Shown: positions 1 through 5,010 of the stretch, in pieces
How the letters are laid out: each line of letters begins with the position of its first letter
Position numbering within the stretch: the first letter of the stretch is position 1
From: an uncultured Blautia sp.
GTDB taxonomy: Bacteria; Bacillota_A; Clostridia; Lachnospirales; Lachnospiraceae
Assembly: GCA_905209435.1 (NCBI GenBank)
Contig: CAJLTE010000146.1
Span: forward strand, 1-5,981
DNA length: 5,981 bases
Reading direction: 5' to 3'
Made by a program: the position numbers and the translations under genes
Notes under the pieces: model-generated
What the model was told of the DNA's origin: nothing
What the model saw: the letters and a program-made list of their open reading frames with translations, nothing else
Database searches by the model: none

Positions 1-1241
1 CAGAGGTAACTCCAGAAGTGACACCAGAAGTCACCCCAGAGGTAACTCCAGAAGTGACACCAGAAGTCACCCCAGAGGTAACTCCGGAAGTAACACCAGA
101 AGTCACCCCGGAAGTGACTCCGGAGATTACTCCAGCTCCTTCATTTACTACCGACATTTCCGAAGTGAAATTCGACAGTAAAGAAGCTGGTTACAAAGAA
201 GCACCGGCTGCAGTTACAATCAATGTATCCAATACTGGAAATGTGAAATTAACCGGTATTGCTGTAAGTGTAAGCGGAAACGAATTTACAGTAAGTGCTC
301 CGTCTGCTTCAGAATTAGAGGCAAATGCAAACCAGTCTGTATCCTTTACTGTTGCACCGGCAGTTGGATTGGCAGCAGGAACCTATACACAGACTGTTTC
401 CATTAAGACAGATCAGACAGATTACCTGAATATTCCAGTAAGCTTTACAGTAACAGAAGCTGCTGCCAAGCTTACAGCTGTAGGCAAAGTATCTGATATC
501 AGTCTGGCAAACGGGGTTGAGAAGTCAGCAGCTGGACTGCAGCTTCCATCTACTGTTAAGATTACTACAAACAAGGGCGATATGAATGCCTCTGTAAAAT
601 GGGATGTAAAGGGCAGTGCATATAATCAGAACAGTACAGAAGCACAGAAGTTCTCTGTGAAAGGTACTGTTGCTCTTCCAGACGGTGTTACAAATCCGGA
701 TAACCTGAGCCTTGTAGTATCTGTTAATGTCACTGTAAGCCGTGGATCGATTGTATCTGATGCAGGGAATAACAGTATCACAGGAATCAGCTCCGATGGA
801 AACTATACTACAGAGACCAAGATTACTTTCACTGCAGTTGGCGCAGGTATGGATATTGAAAATCCGATTAAGGGAGATGTAAGATATCAGCCGCTGAACT
901 GGGAGGTCCTTGAGGCAAGAAGCTGGGACGGCGCACCATATTCTGCAACTTTCCGCATGGGCAAGAATGGAAATTATACTTTGACTGTCACATATAATCA
1001 GCAGCAGTTTGATGGAAGCAACTGGGTAAACACTGGAACACAGGATACCAAGCAGGTTAATTTCACTGTAAATGCTGCACCGAATCAGACTCTGACACCG
1101 GCTGCAGACAAAACAGATGCAAATCAGAAGAATGCAGTAAAGACCGGGGATAATACTCCAATCCTCCCATTTGTAATTATTCTGATCGTTGCGATTGTCT
1201 TAATTGCAGGAATTCTTGTTTACCGCAATAAGAAAAAATAA
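1..1241 (+). CDS. Secreted, anchored multidomain surface protein with PEVT repeats (5'-truncated)
   Basis: The frame is open to the window edge (first full codon at base 3), so the gene starts upstream and its signal peptide is not visible; the GTG at 18 is only a repeat valine. Counting residues from base 18: 1-40 is a (PEVT)n spacer; about 45-146 is an Ig-like beta-sandwich ending in an alternating strand pattern, resembling ASH/CARDB-type domains; about 151-241 resembles bacterial Ig-like Big_4 (LPSTV followed by a VKWDV strand); about 244-352 is a third beta-rich domain rich in aromatic residues; 353-374 is a polar linker; VKTGD lies at 374-378, then a hydrophobic helix (381-402) and the basic tail RNKKK. 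This is the layout of a Sec-exported Gram-positive surface protein. VKTGD may be a divergent sortase signal, or the helix may simply anchor it. The gene ends with TAA-TAG and a strong terminator. Ligand and role are unknown; adhesion or envelope structure is inference. Confidence 0.8.
   Translation, partial: EVTPEVTPEVTPEVTPEVTPEVTPEVTPEVTPEVTPEVTPEITPAPSFTTDISEVKFDSKEAGYKEAPAAVTINVSNTGNVKLTGIAVSVSGNEFTVSAPSASELEANANQSVSFTVAPAVGLAAGTYTQTVSIKTDQTDYLNIPVSFTVTEAAAKLTAVGKVSDISLANGVEKSAAGLQLPSTVKITTNKGDMNASVKWDVKGSAYNQNSTEAQKFSVKGTVALPDGVTNPDNLSLVVSVNVTVSRGSIVSDAGNNSITGISSDGNYTTETKITFTAVGAGMDIENPIKGDVRYQPLNWEVLEARSWDGAPYSATFRMGKNGNYTLTVTYNQQQFDGSNWVNTGTQDTKQVNFTVNAAPNQTLTPAADKTDANQKNAVKTGDNTPILPFVIILIVAIVLIAGILVYRNKKK
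3..134 (+). repeat. Tandem PEVT-coding repeat, 12-bp units in 36-bp higher-order copies
   Basis: A 12-bp unit coding Glu-Val-Thr-Pro is repeated about eleven times. Units are organised in 36-bp super-repeats (three units each): copies at 3-38 and 39-74 are identical, and the copy at 75-110 differs at only three bases (86, 92, 110), all synonymous. A decayed unit follows, ending with Ile for Val at 126-128. The array continues past the left edge. It encodes an extended, proline-rich, acidic stalk typical of wall-spanning spacers. Confidence 0.93.
1137..1238 (+). other. C-terminal anchor module: VKTGD, transmembrane helix, basic tail
   Basis: VKTGD is encoded at 1137-1151, followed by about 22 hydrophobic residues (PILPFVIILIV onward) and a terminal RNKKK. 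This matches the order of a cell-wall sorting signal, with VKTGD in place of LPXTG. TGD-containing variants are common in clostridial surface proteins. Whether a sortase cleaves here cannot be told from the sequence. Confidence 0.65.
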
Positions 1242-1290
1242 TAGTGGATTCTCAAATAAACAGTAATTGTGAATGAGAGCAGAACGAATG

Positions 1291-1320
1291 AGGGAGACCA
1301 GAAATGGTCTCCCTTCTTTT
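1291..1320 (+). terminator. Rho-independent terminator of the surface-protein gene
   Basis: A perfect 10-bp stem, AGGGAGACCA (1291-1300) with TGGTCTCCCT (1305-1314), is closed by a GAAA tetraloop and followed by TCTTTT. It lies 50 bp after the stop codon and ends the upstream unit before the htpG control region. Confidence 0.93.
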
Positions 1321-1327
1321 AATAATA

Positions 1328-1335
1328 ATTACTAG
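1328..1335. repeat. Left target-site duplication (ATTACTAG)
   Basis: This 8-bp sequence is identical to 1480-1487 and the identity stops on both sides (A at 1327, T at 1479). Joining the two copies gives a plausible uninterrupted ancestor running straight from the upstream terminator region into the CIRCE operator. Confidence 0.7.
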
Positions 1336-1479
1336 GTTACTGTTCACTCCGTGACCAGTAACACGCTTCGCGATGCACAGAAATCATGCATTCGCATGAT
1401 TTCGCGCTGAGATTCTCGGGTTTTCTGTGAACTTTGTTCACAAAAAACACCTCGCGGAATGTTACCAGTGAACAGTAAT
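1336..1479. mobile_element. MITE-like palindromic element with 8-bp target duplication
   Basis: The element is non-coding and 144 bp long. Its ends carry inverted repeats: TTACTGTTCACT (1337-1348) is the exact reverse complement of 1467-1478. It is flanked by identical 8-bp direct repeats, ATTACTAG (1328-1335 and 1480-1487), as expected of a target-site duplication. Inside are several hairpins: GTTACTG (1336-1342) with CAGTAAC (1356-1362), continued by TCAC/GTGA after one mismatch; AAATCATGC (1381-1389) with GCATGATTT around an ATTC loop; and TGTGAAC with GTTCACA around TTT (1426-1442). CACAGAAA (1376-1383) can also pair with TTTCTGTG (1422-1429). No transposase is present, so it would be mobilised in trans. 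A REP- or BIME-like intergenic repeat is the alternative reading. Confidence 0.75.
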
Positions 1480-1487
1480 ATTACTAG
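1480..1487. repeat. Right target-site duplication (ATTACTAG), overlapping CIRCE
   Basis: This is the second copy of the flanking 8-mer. Its last four bases (CTAG, 1484-1487) are also the first four bases of the left CIRCE arm, so insertion occurred at the very edge of the operator. Confidence 0.7.
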
Positions 1488-1510
1488 CACTCAATTAAAA
1501 TGAGTGCTAA
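1484..1510. promoter_or_regulatory. CIRCE operator (HrcA binding site) upstream of htpG
   Basis: Left arm CTAGCACTC (1484-1492), a 9-bp spacer (1493-1501) and right arm GAGTGCTAA (1502-1510) match the CIRCE consensus TTAGCACTC-N9-GAGTGCTAA at 17 of 18 arm positions; the only difference is C for T at 1484. HrcA binds CIRCE and represses heat-shock genes at normal temperature. The site lies 7 bp upstream of the probable -35 box of htpG. No hrcA gene is in the window. Confidence 0.92.
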
Positions 1511-1517
1511 ATTTTCC

Positions 1518-1558
1518 TTGACTTTTAGTCAGTTTGGTATTACTATAGTTTGTATAAT
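1518..1558 (+). promoter_or_regulatory. Probable sigma-A promoter of htpG
   Basis: TTGACT (1518-1523) is a good -35 box; 17 bp later TACTAT (1541-1546) is an acceptable -10 box (4 of 6). A perfect TATAAT stands at 1553-1558, but only a weak -35 candidate (TCAGTT, 1529-1534) precedes it, at 18 bp. Either -10 gives a short leader before the ATG at 1585. A palindrome TGACT-TTT-AGTCA (1519-1531) overlaps the -35 box. Confidence 0.65.
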
Positions 1559-1567
1559 TAAGAAGAC

Positions 1568-1574
1568 AAAGGAG
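1568..1574 (+). promoter_or_regulatory. Shine-Dalgarno site fixing the htpG start
   Basis: AAAGGAG lies 10 bases before ATG at 1585. The in-frame GTG at 1576 is one base from this site and cannot be used with it, so translation should begin at 1585. Confidence 0.88.
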
Positions 1575-1584
1575 AGTGAGCTGC

Positions 1585-3651
1585 ATGGCTGAGAAGCATG
1601 GTAGTTTATCAATTAACAGTGAAAATATTTTTCCAATTATAAAGAAATGGTTATATTCTGATCACGACATTTTTGCAAGAGAGTTAATCTCCAATGGTTG
1701 TGATGCAATTACGAAGCTTAAGAAACTTGATGTTATGGGTGAATACACACTTCCGGATGATTACAAAGCTGAAGTACAAGTTATTGTGAATCCGGAAGAG
1801 AAGACTTTGAAGTTTATTGATACAGGTCTTGGTATGACGGCCGATGAAGTGGAAGAGTATATTACACAGATTGCTTTTTCAGGAGCTACTGAGTTTCTTT
1901 CCAAATATAAAGATAAGACCACGGATGATCAGATCATCGGTCATTTTGGACTTGGCTTTTATTCAGCATTTATGGTAGCAGATGAAGTTCATATTGATAC
2001 TCTTTCTTATAAAGAGGGCGCTGCTCCAGTACATTGGACCTGTGATGGTGGTACAGAGTATGATATGCAGGAAGGCAATAAGACTACAGTTGGTACTGAA
2101 ATTACTCTGTTTTTAAATGATGAGAGTACAGAGTTTTCCAACGAATATCGTATGAGAGAGATTATTGAGAAATATTGTTCTTTCATGCCGGTAAATATCT
2201 ATCTGTCTAAGGAAAATGCACCGCAGGAGTATGAGACCATTGATGAGGCTGAGCTTCGTGATGATGATGTAATTGTAGAGCGTATCCACGAGGAGGCCAA
2301 GACTGAGGAGAAAGAGAACGACAAAGGTGAGAAAGAAGTCGTAGAAGTATCTCCTGCGAAAGATAAAGTAAAAATCAACAAACGTCCGGTATCTTTAAGT
2401 GATCCGGAGCCATTGTGGATGAAACATCCAAACAGTTGTACAGATGAGGAATATAAAGAGTTTTACCGTAAAGTCTTTATGGATTATAAGGAGCCTTTGT
2501 TCTGGATTCATTTGAACATGGACTATCCGTTTAACCTGAAAGGTATTCTGTACTTCCCGAAGATCAATACAGAATATGATTCCATTGAAGGTACGATCAA
2601 ACTGTACAATAACCAGGTATTTATCGCAGATAACATCAAGGAAGTAATTCCAGAATTTCTGCTTCTTCTGAAAGGTGTAATTGATTGTCCGGATCTTCCA
2701 CTGAATGTATCCAGATCCGCACTGCAGAACGATGGCTTCGTGAAGAAGATTTCCGAGTATATTACAAAGAAAGTAGCGGACAAGCTTACCGGAATGTGTA
2801 AAACAGACCGTGAGTCCTACGAGAAATACTGGGATGATATCAGTCCATTTATCAAATATGGCTGCATTAAGGACAGTAAGTTCTCAGATAAGATGAATGA
2901 TTATATCCTCTTCAAGAACATTGATGGCAAATATCTGACTCTGAAAGATTGCATCGAAGAGAACAGGAAACCAGAAGCTGAGACTAAGACAGAAGAGACT
3001 GTTGAATCCACAGAAGAGAAGAAAGAGGACGGCGCGAAAGACGAGAAAGAGCCTGAGAAGACTACTATCTTCTATGTAACAGATGAGGTTCAGCAGAGTC
3101 AGTATATTAACATGTTCCGTGAGGCAAAGAAGGATGCTGTTATTCTGAAACACAATATTGACAGCGCTTTTATTTCCCATCTGGAGCAGAAGGATCAGAC
3201 TATCCAGTTTAAGAGAATTGATGCAGATCTTACAGAAGAACTGCGTGGAGAGGAAGCTGCTGACGAGGAAACTTCCAAGACTCTTACAGAAGTATTCAGA
3301 GGAGCATTGAAGAATGACAAACTGGAAGTGAAGGTTGAGAATCTGAAAAATGAAAAAGTTGCTGCTATGATGACCCTTTCTGAAGAAAGCCGCCGTATGC
3401 AGGATATGATGAAGATGTACAATATGTACGGCATGGATCCATCTATGTTTGGCGGTCAGGAAACTCTGGTTCTGAATGCGAAACATCCGCTGGTTCAGTT
3501 TGTAGCAGATAACAAGGATTCTGAGAAGACCCCGGTTATTTGCGAGGAACTGTATGATCTTGCTATGCTGAGCCATAAACAGCTTTCACCGGAAGAGATG
3601 ACCAGATTTGTTCAGAGAAGCAATGAAATTCTGCTTATGCTGACAAAATAA
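1585..3651 (+). CDS. htpG: Molecular chaperone HtpG (bacterial Hsp90), 688 aa with charged insertions
   Basis: HtpG is a cytosolic ATP-driven homodimeric chaperone acting late in client folding. The GHKL ATPase motifs are intact: ELISNGCDAITK (E33, N37, D40), DTGLGMT (D79), the lid segment QIAFSGATEF, and the glycine-rich IGHFGLGFYSAF (118-129) for ATP binding, then GTEITLFL. The middle domain has EPLWMK, IKLYNNQVFIADN and LNVSRSALQ with the ATP-contacting arginine R377. The C-terminal dimerisation region ends in the normal place (RSNEILLMLTK). The ISNGCDAI motif departs from the usual ISNASDA. The protein is longer than typical HtpG (about 620-640 aa) because of a lysine/glutamate-rich N-M linker (about 218-267) and a second acidic insertion (about 458-492). 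It is a single-gene unit between a CIRCE-linked promoter and its own terminator, so heat-inducible HrcA control is likely. Confidence 0.97.
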   Translation: MAEKHGSLSINSENIFPIIKKWLYSDHDIFARELISNGCDAITKLKKLDVMGEYTLPDDYKAEVQVIVNPEEKTLKFIDTGLGMTADEVEEYITQIAFSGATEFLSKYKDKTTDDQIIGHFGLGFYSAFMVADEVHIDTLSYKEGAAPVHWTCDGGTEYDMQEGNKTTVGTEITLFLNDESTEFSNEYRMREIIEKYCSFMPVNIYLSKENAPQEYETIDEAELRDDDVIVERIHEEAKTEEKENDKGEKEVVEVSPAKDKVKINKRPVSLSDPEPLWMKHPNSCTDEEYKEFYRKVFMDYKEPLFWIHLNMDYPFNLKGILYFPKINTEYDSIEGTIKLYNNQVFIADNIKEVIPEFLLLLKGVIDCPDLPLNVSRSALQNDGFVKKISEYITKKVADKLTGMCKTDRESYEKYWDDISPFIKYGCIKDSKFSDKMNDYILFKNIDGKYLTLKDCIEENRKPEAETKTEETVESTEEKKEDGAKDEKEPEKTTIFYVTDEVQQSQYINMFREAKKDAVILKHNIDSAFISHLEQKDQTIQFKRIDADLTEELRGEEAADEETSKTLTEVFRGALKNDKLEVKVENLKNEKVAAMMTLSEESRRMQDMMKMYNMYGMDPSMFGGQETLVLNAKHPLVQFVADNKDSEKTPVICEELYDLAMLSHKQLSPEEMTRFVQRSNEILLMLTK

Positions 3652-3660
3652 GTTATGACA

Positions 3661-3712
3661 AAAAGGGACAGACGTTTAAATGAGTATTGCATTTAGGACG
3701 CCTGTCCTTTTT
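3661..3712 (+). terminator. Rho-independent terminator of htpG
   Basis: AAAAG-GGACAG (3661-3671) pairs with CTGTCC-TTTTT (3702-3712), with one G-T wobble. The stem continues, after one mismatch, with CGT (3673-3675) and ACG (3698-3700), and further inside with AAATG/CATTT. The U-tract is TTTTT. It starts 9 bp after the htpG stop codon. Confidence 0.85.
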
Positions 3713-3765
3713 ATATGAAAAAATTGGAAAAGTTTATCCTGTTATTCGGTTTTTTATAGATTTTA

Positions 3766-3816
3766 TCTCGAAATTCCTAAAAAATATTACAATTCTCTTA
3801 ATTTTTGTCTCGAAAT
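3766..3816 (+). promoter_or_regulatory. Two TCTCGAAAT direct repeats, 42 bp apart (possible variant 0A boxes)
   Basis: TCTCGAAAT occurs at 3766-3774 and 3808-3816. Similarity extends downstream (TCCTAAAAAA against GCTAAAAAA, one gap). The start-to-start distance is 42 bp, close to four helical turns, so both copies face the same side of the DNA. Each matches six of seven bases of the Spo0A box TGTCGAA (C for G at position 2). They stand directly before the gene for a Spo0A-type DNA-binding domain, suggesting autoregulation or control by Spo0A; this is inference. Confidence 0.5.
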
Positions 3817-3840
3817 GCTAAAAAAGGCAAATTTAACTCG

Positions 3841-3846
3841 TATTAT
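3841..3846 (+). promoter_or_regulatory. Possible -10 box of the Spo0A-like gene
   Basis: TATTAT matches the sigma-A -10 box at five of six bases. No good -35 box is found at 16-18 bp; instead the second TCTCGAAAT repeat ends 24 bp upstream, about where an activator touching RNA polymerase would sit. It implies a leader of roughly 65 bases before ATG 3919. Confidence 0.35.
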
Positions 3847-3904
3847 ATGTAGAGGCAAATCAAGGGCTGACTGCAGATGCAGAATCAGAAGTATAACTTA
3901 TTGT

Positions 3905-3911
3905 GGGAGGG
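3905..3911 (+). promoter_or_regulatory. Shine-Dalgarno site selecting ATG 3919
   Basis: GGGAGGG stands 7 bases before ATG 3919. The in-frame ATG at 3877 has only AAGGG (3862-3866) ten bases ahead and would add 14 residues unlike the Spo0A family, so 3919 is preferred. Confidence 0.75.
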
Positions 3912-3918
3912 ACAAAAA

Positions 3919-4308
3919 ATGAGAGAGGTATACGGCACGATACGCAAACTTGGTGCGACATCGAAATATAAAGGATACTATTTTGTGGCGGAAGCCATAC
4001 GCATGACAATGGAATTTCAGGAAAGACCAATGAAGATCACAAAAGATATTTATCCAAAGCTTGCAAAGAAATTTAAATCCAAGCCATCTAATATTGAGCA
4101 TGATATTCGTACAATTGTAAATGTATGTTGGGAAAATCATCGGGAAAGATTGGAAGAGATTGCCGGATATCCTCTGGAATACAGACCTACCAACAGTGAA
4201 TTTGTAGATATGATCGCCTTTTATCTGGGAGATGAAAAAGAAAGCAAGGTTCCAGACGTGGAATGCCAGAATGGCTCTGTTGGAAAAATAATGGAGAACC
4301 TATTCTGA
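3919..4308 (+). CDS. Stand-alone Spo0A C-terminal DNA-binding domain protein
   Basis: The 129-aa product aligns by eye with the effector domain of Spo0A, the master regulator of sporulation entry. IRKLGATSKYKGYYFVAEAI (8-27) corresponds to the IHEIG-x-KGY-REAI segment, ITKDIYPKLAKKF (40-52) to ITKVLYPDIAKKF, PSNIEHDIRTIVNVCW (56-71) to the recognition helix ASRVERAIRHAIEVAW, and RPTNSEF (89-95) to KPTNSEF. The N-terminal phospho-acceptor receiver domain is absent: the protein starts at the effector domain. Activity is therefore not controlled by direct phosphorelay and may depend on expression level or on competition with Spo0A. Several recognition-helix residues differ from Spo0A, which fits the variant boxes upstream. 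After about residue 104 the tail is unrelated and polar. It is monocistronic, and its stop lies 5 bp from that of the convergent gene. Family assignment is firm; role and targets are not known. Confidence 0.85.
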   Translation: MREVYGTIRKLGATSKYKGYYFVAEAIRMTMEFQERPMKITKDIYPKLAKKFKSKPSNIEHDIRTIVNVCWENHRERLEEIAGYPLEYRPTNSEFVDMIAFYLGDEKESKVPDVECQNGSVGKIMENLF

Positions 4309-4313
4309 CAGGA

Positions 4314-4817
4314 TTAAACTTCTTCTACGGATAATCCGCTGCGATGAAAAAAATCCATCACATATTGCTCCCAAAGGTGGTCCAGTTCTTTACCGGGGAG
4401 AAAGGTTTTCATAGATGTTCCGGTAATACAAAGCAAGGTCTTATTCTTATATTGGAGATTCAGATACAGACCTGTTATCATTTCGGGAGAAATTGAAAAT
4501 GCAGAACTCTGCAATAATGCAGCGGTCTTATTCGGAGAAAACTGAAGCACGATTTTGAAAGAAAGAGGCGCTTTTTTTCCACGGATAACAGAATAACAAA
4601 ATGGTTTTACTTCTTTCCAGAGAGAGAATGTACGGTGGCTGGAAGCTAAAAATTCCTGCTCATCATTATCGAAAAAATCAGTTTGGAGTTTGCCGTCAAT
4701 GGAAAAAACATTGCTGGTAATGATCTCTGCCTGGTTTAGCCAGAAGAGATCGAAGGTATCTCCAAGAAAAAGCTTATTGGTAAAATTCTTCTGGTCAGTG
4801 ATTTTTAAAGCGAGCAT
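4314..4817 (-). CDS. DUF5721-like family protein (167 aa)
   Basis: I recognise this from memory as the DUF5721 type found in Lachnospiraceae: MLALKITD start, then KLFLGDTFDLFWLNQAEI, an FSIDGKLQTDFF segment, an alternating-strand middle (FCYSVIRGKKAPLSFKIVLQF) and the near-C-terminal CITGTSMKTFLPGKELDHLWE block. No signal peptide, membrane segment or catalytic motif is visible, and the function of the family is unknown. The strand-rich pattern with ITGT-S near the end suggests a compact cytosolic alpha/beta fold. The start at 4817 is set by a perfect AAAGGAGG five bases upstream; the reading frame stays open to 4907, but that extension lacks family similarity and a good ribosome site. The gene converges with the Spo0A-like gene, leaving 5 bp and no room for a separate terminator, and diverges from degV. 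Confidence 0.78.
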   Translation of the reverse strand: MLALKITDQKNFTNKLFLGDTFDLFWLNQAEIITSNVFSIDGKLQTDFFDNDEQEFLASSHRTFSLWKEVKPFCYSVIRGKKAPLSFKIVLQFSPNKTAALLQSSAFSISPEMITGLYLNLQYKNKTLLCITGTSMKTFLPGKELDHLWEQYVMDFFHRSGLSVEEV

Positions 4818-4822
4818 AGGGA

Positions 4823-4830
4823 CCTCCTTT
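4823..4830 (-). promoter_or_regulatory. Shine-Dalgarno site of the DUF5721-like gene
   Basis: On the minus strand AAAGGAGG lies 5 bases before ATG 4817 and decides this start over upstream in-frame ATGs at 4907, 4859 and 4841. Confidence 0.88.
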
Positions 4831-4895
4831 CTAAAGGGCATGTCGCCTGTCGACGACATCAATATATGAAAATCAGTTGCTGATGAACAATAACC

Positions 4896-4901
4896 ATTAT
4901 A
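4896..4901 (-). promoter_or_regulatory. Possible -10 box of the DUF5721-like gene
   Basis: A perfect TATAAT is present on the minus strand, about 80 bases before ATG 4817. No convincing -35 box lies 16-18 bp upstream (TTCCAT at 17). The leader it implies contains two small inverted repeats, ATCAG-TTG-CTGAT (4872-4884) and ATGTCG-N8-CGACAT (4840-4859), which could form hairpins or bind a regulator. Confidence 0.4.
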
Positions 4902-4934
4902 AAGCAATTTGGGGGAAAATGGAAGAAAAAACTC

Positions 4935-4963
4935 TTTTCAAACACATAGTAATGTGTTAATAT
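4935..4963 (+). promoter_or_regulatory. Likely degV promoter with operator-like palindrome in its spacer
   Basis: TTTTCA (4935-4940) and TAATAT (4958-4963) are separated by exactly 17 bp and each match four of six consensus bases. The spacer is occupied by AACACAT-AGTA-ATGTGTT (4941-4958), a perfect 7-bp inverted repeat whose last base is shared with the -10 box. A protein bound there would block RNA polymerase, so repression by an unknown dimeric regulator is likely. The transcript would start near 4970. Confidence 0.5.
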
Positions 4964-4996
4964 AGATGTGGTATTTAAAACTACATATTACGGAAA

Positions 4997-5001
4997 AGAG
5001 G
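4997..5001 (+). promoter_or_regulatory. Shine-Dalgarno site for the TTG start of degV
   Basis: AGAGG lies 9 bases before TTG 5011. An in-frame TAA at 5008-5010 immediately precedes the TTG, so no longer version is possible. Confidence 0.65.
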
Positions 5002-5010
5002 ACGATATAA

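Noticed and set aside
3..134. Left-edge 36-bp repeats as a CRISPR array
   Set aside because: Copies are head-to-tail without spacers, stay in one reading frame and encode PEVT.
170..176. TTCGACA, an exact Spo0A-box core on the minus strand
   Set aside because: It is inside the coding region of the surface protein and a 7-bp match is expected by chance.
1576..1584. GTG at 1576 as the htpG start
   Set aside because: It lies one base from the Shine-Dalgarno site and would add Met-Ser-Cys before the conserved MAEKHGSLSI start.
2884..3576. 230-codon open frame on the minus strand inside htpG
   Set aside because: It is antisense to a well-conserved coding region, its product is rich in Leu, Phe, His and Ile as expected of a shadow of Lys/Glu-rich codons, and it matches no family I know.
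3823..3846. Sigma-H type promoter (AAAGGCAAA as -35) before the Spo0A-like gene
   Set aside because: The -35 resembles the sigma-H consensus, but no GAAT -10 follows at the needed distance.
3877..3918. ATG at 3877 as the start of the Spo0A-like protein
   Set aside because: It has a weak ribosome site, and the added 14 residues are unlike the family; ATG 3919 has GGGAGGG at good spacing.
4848..4854. TGTCGAC as a 0A box before the DUF5721-like gene
   Set aside because: It is a single 6-of-7 match within a larger palindrome, without the AT-rich flank seen in the repeats at 3766 and 3808.
4818..4907. N-terminal extension of the DUF5721-like protein
   Set aside because: The family start MLALKITD coincides with ATG 4817 and a perfect AAAGGAGG; the extension covers the likely leader and its inverted repeats.
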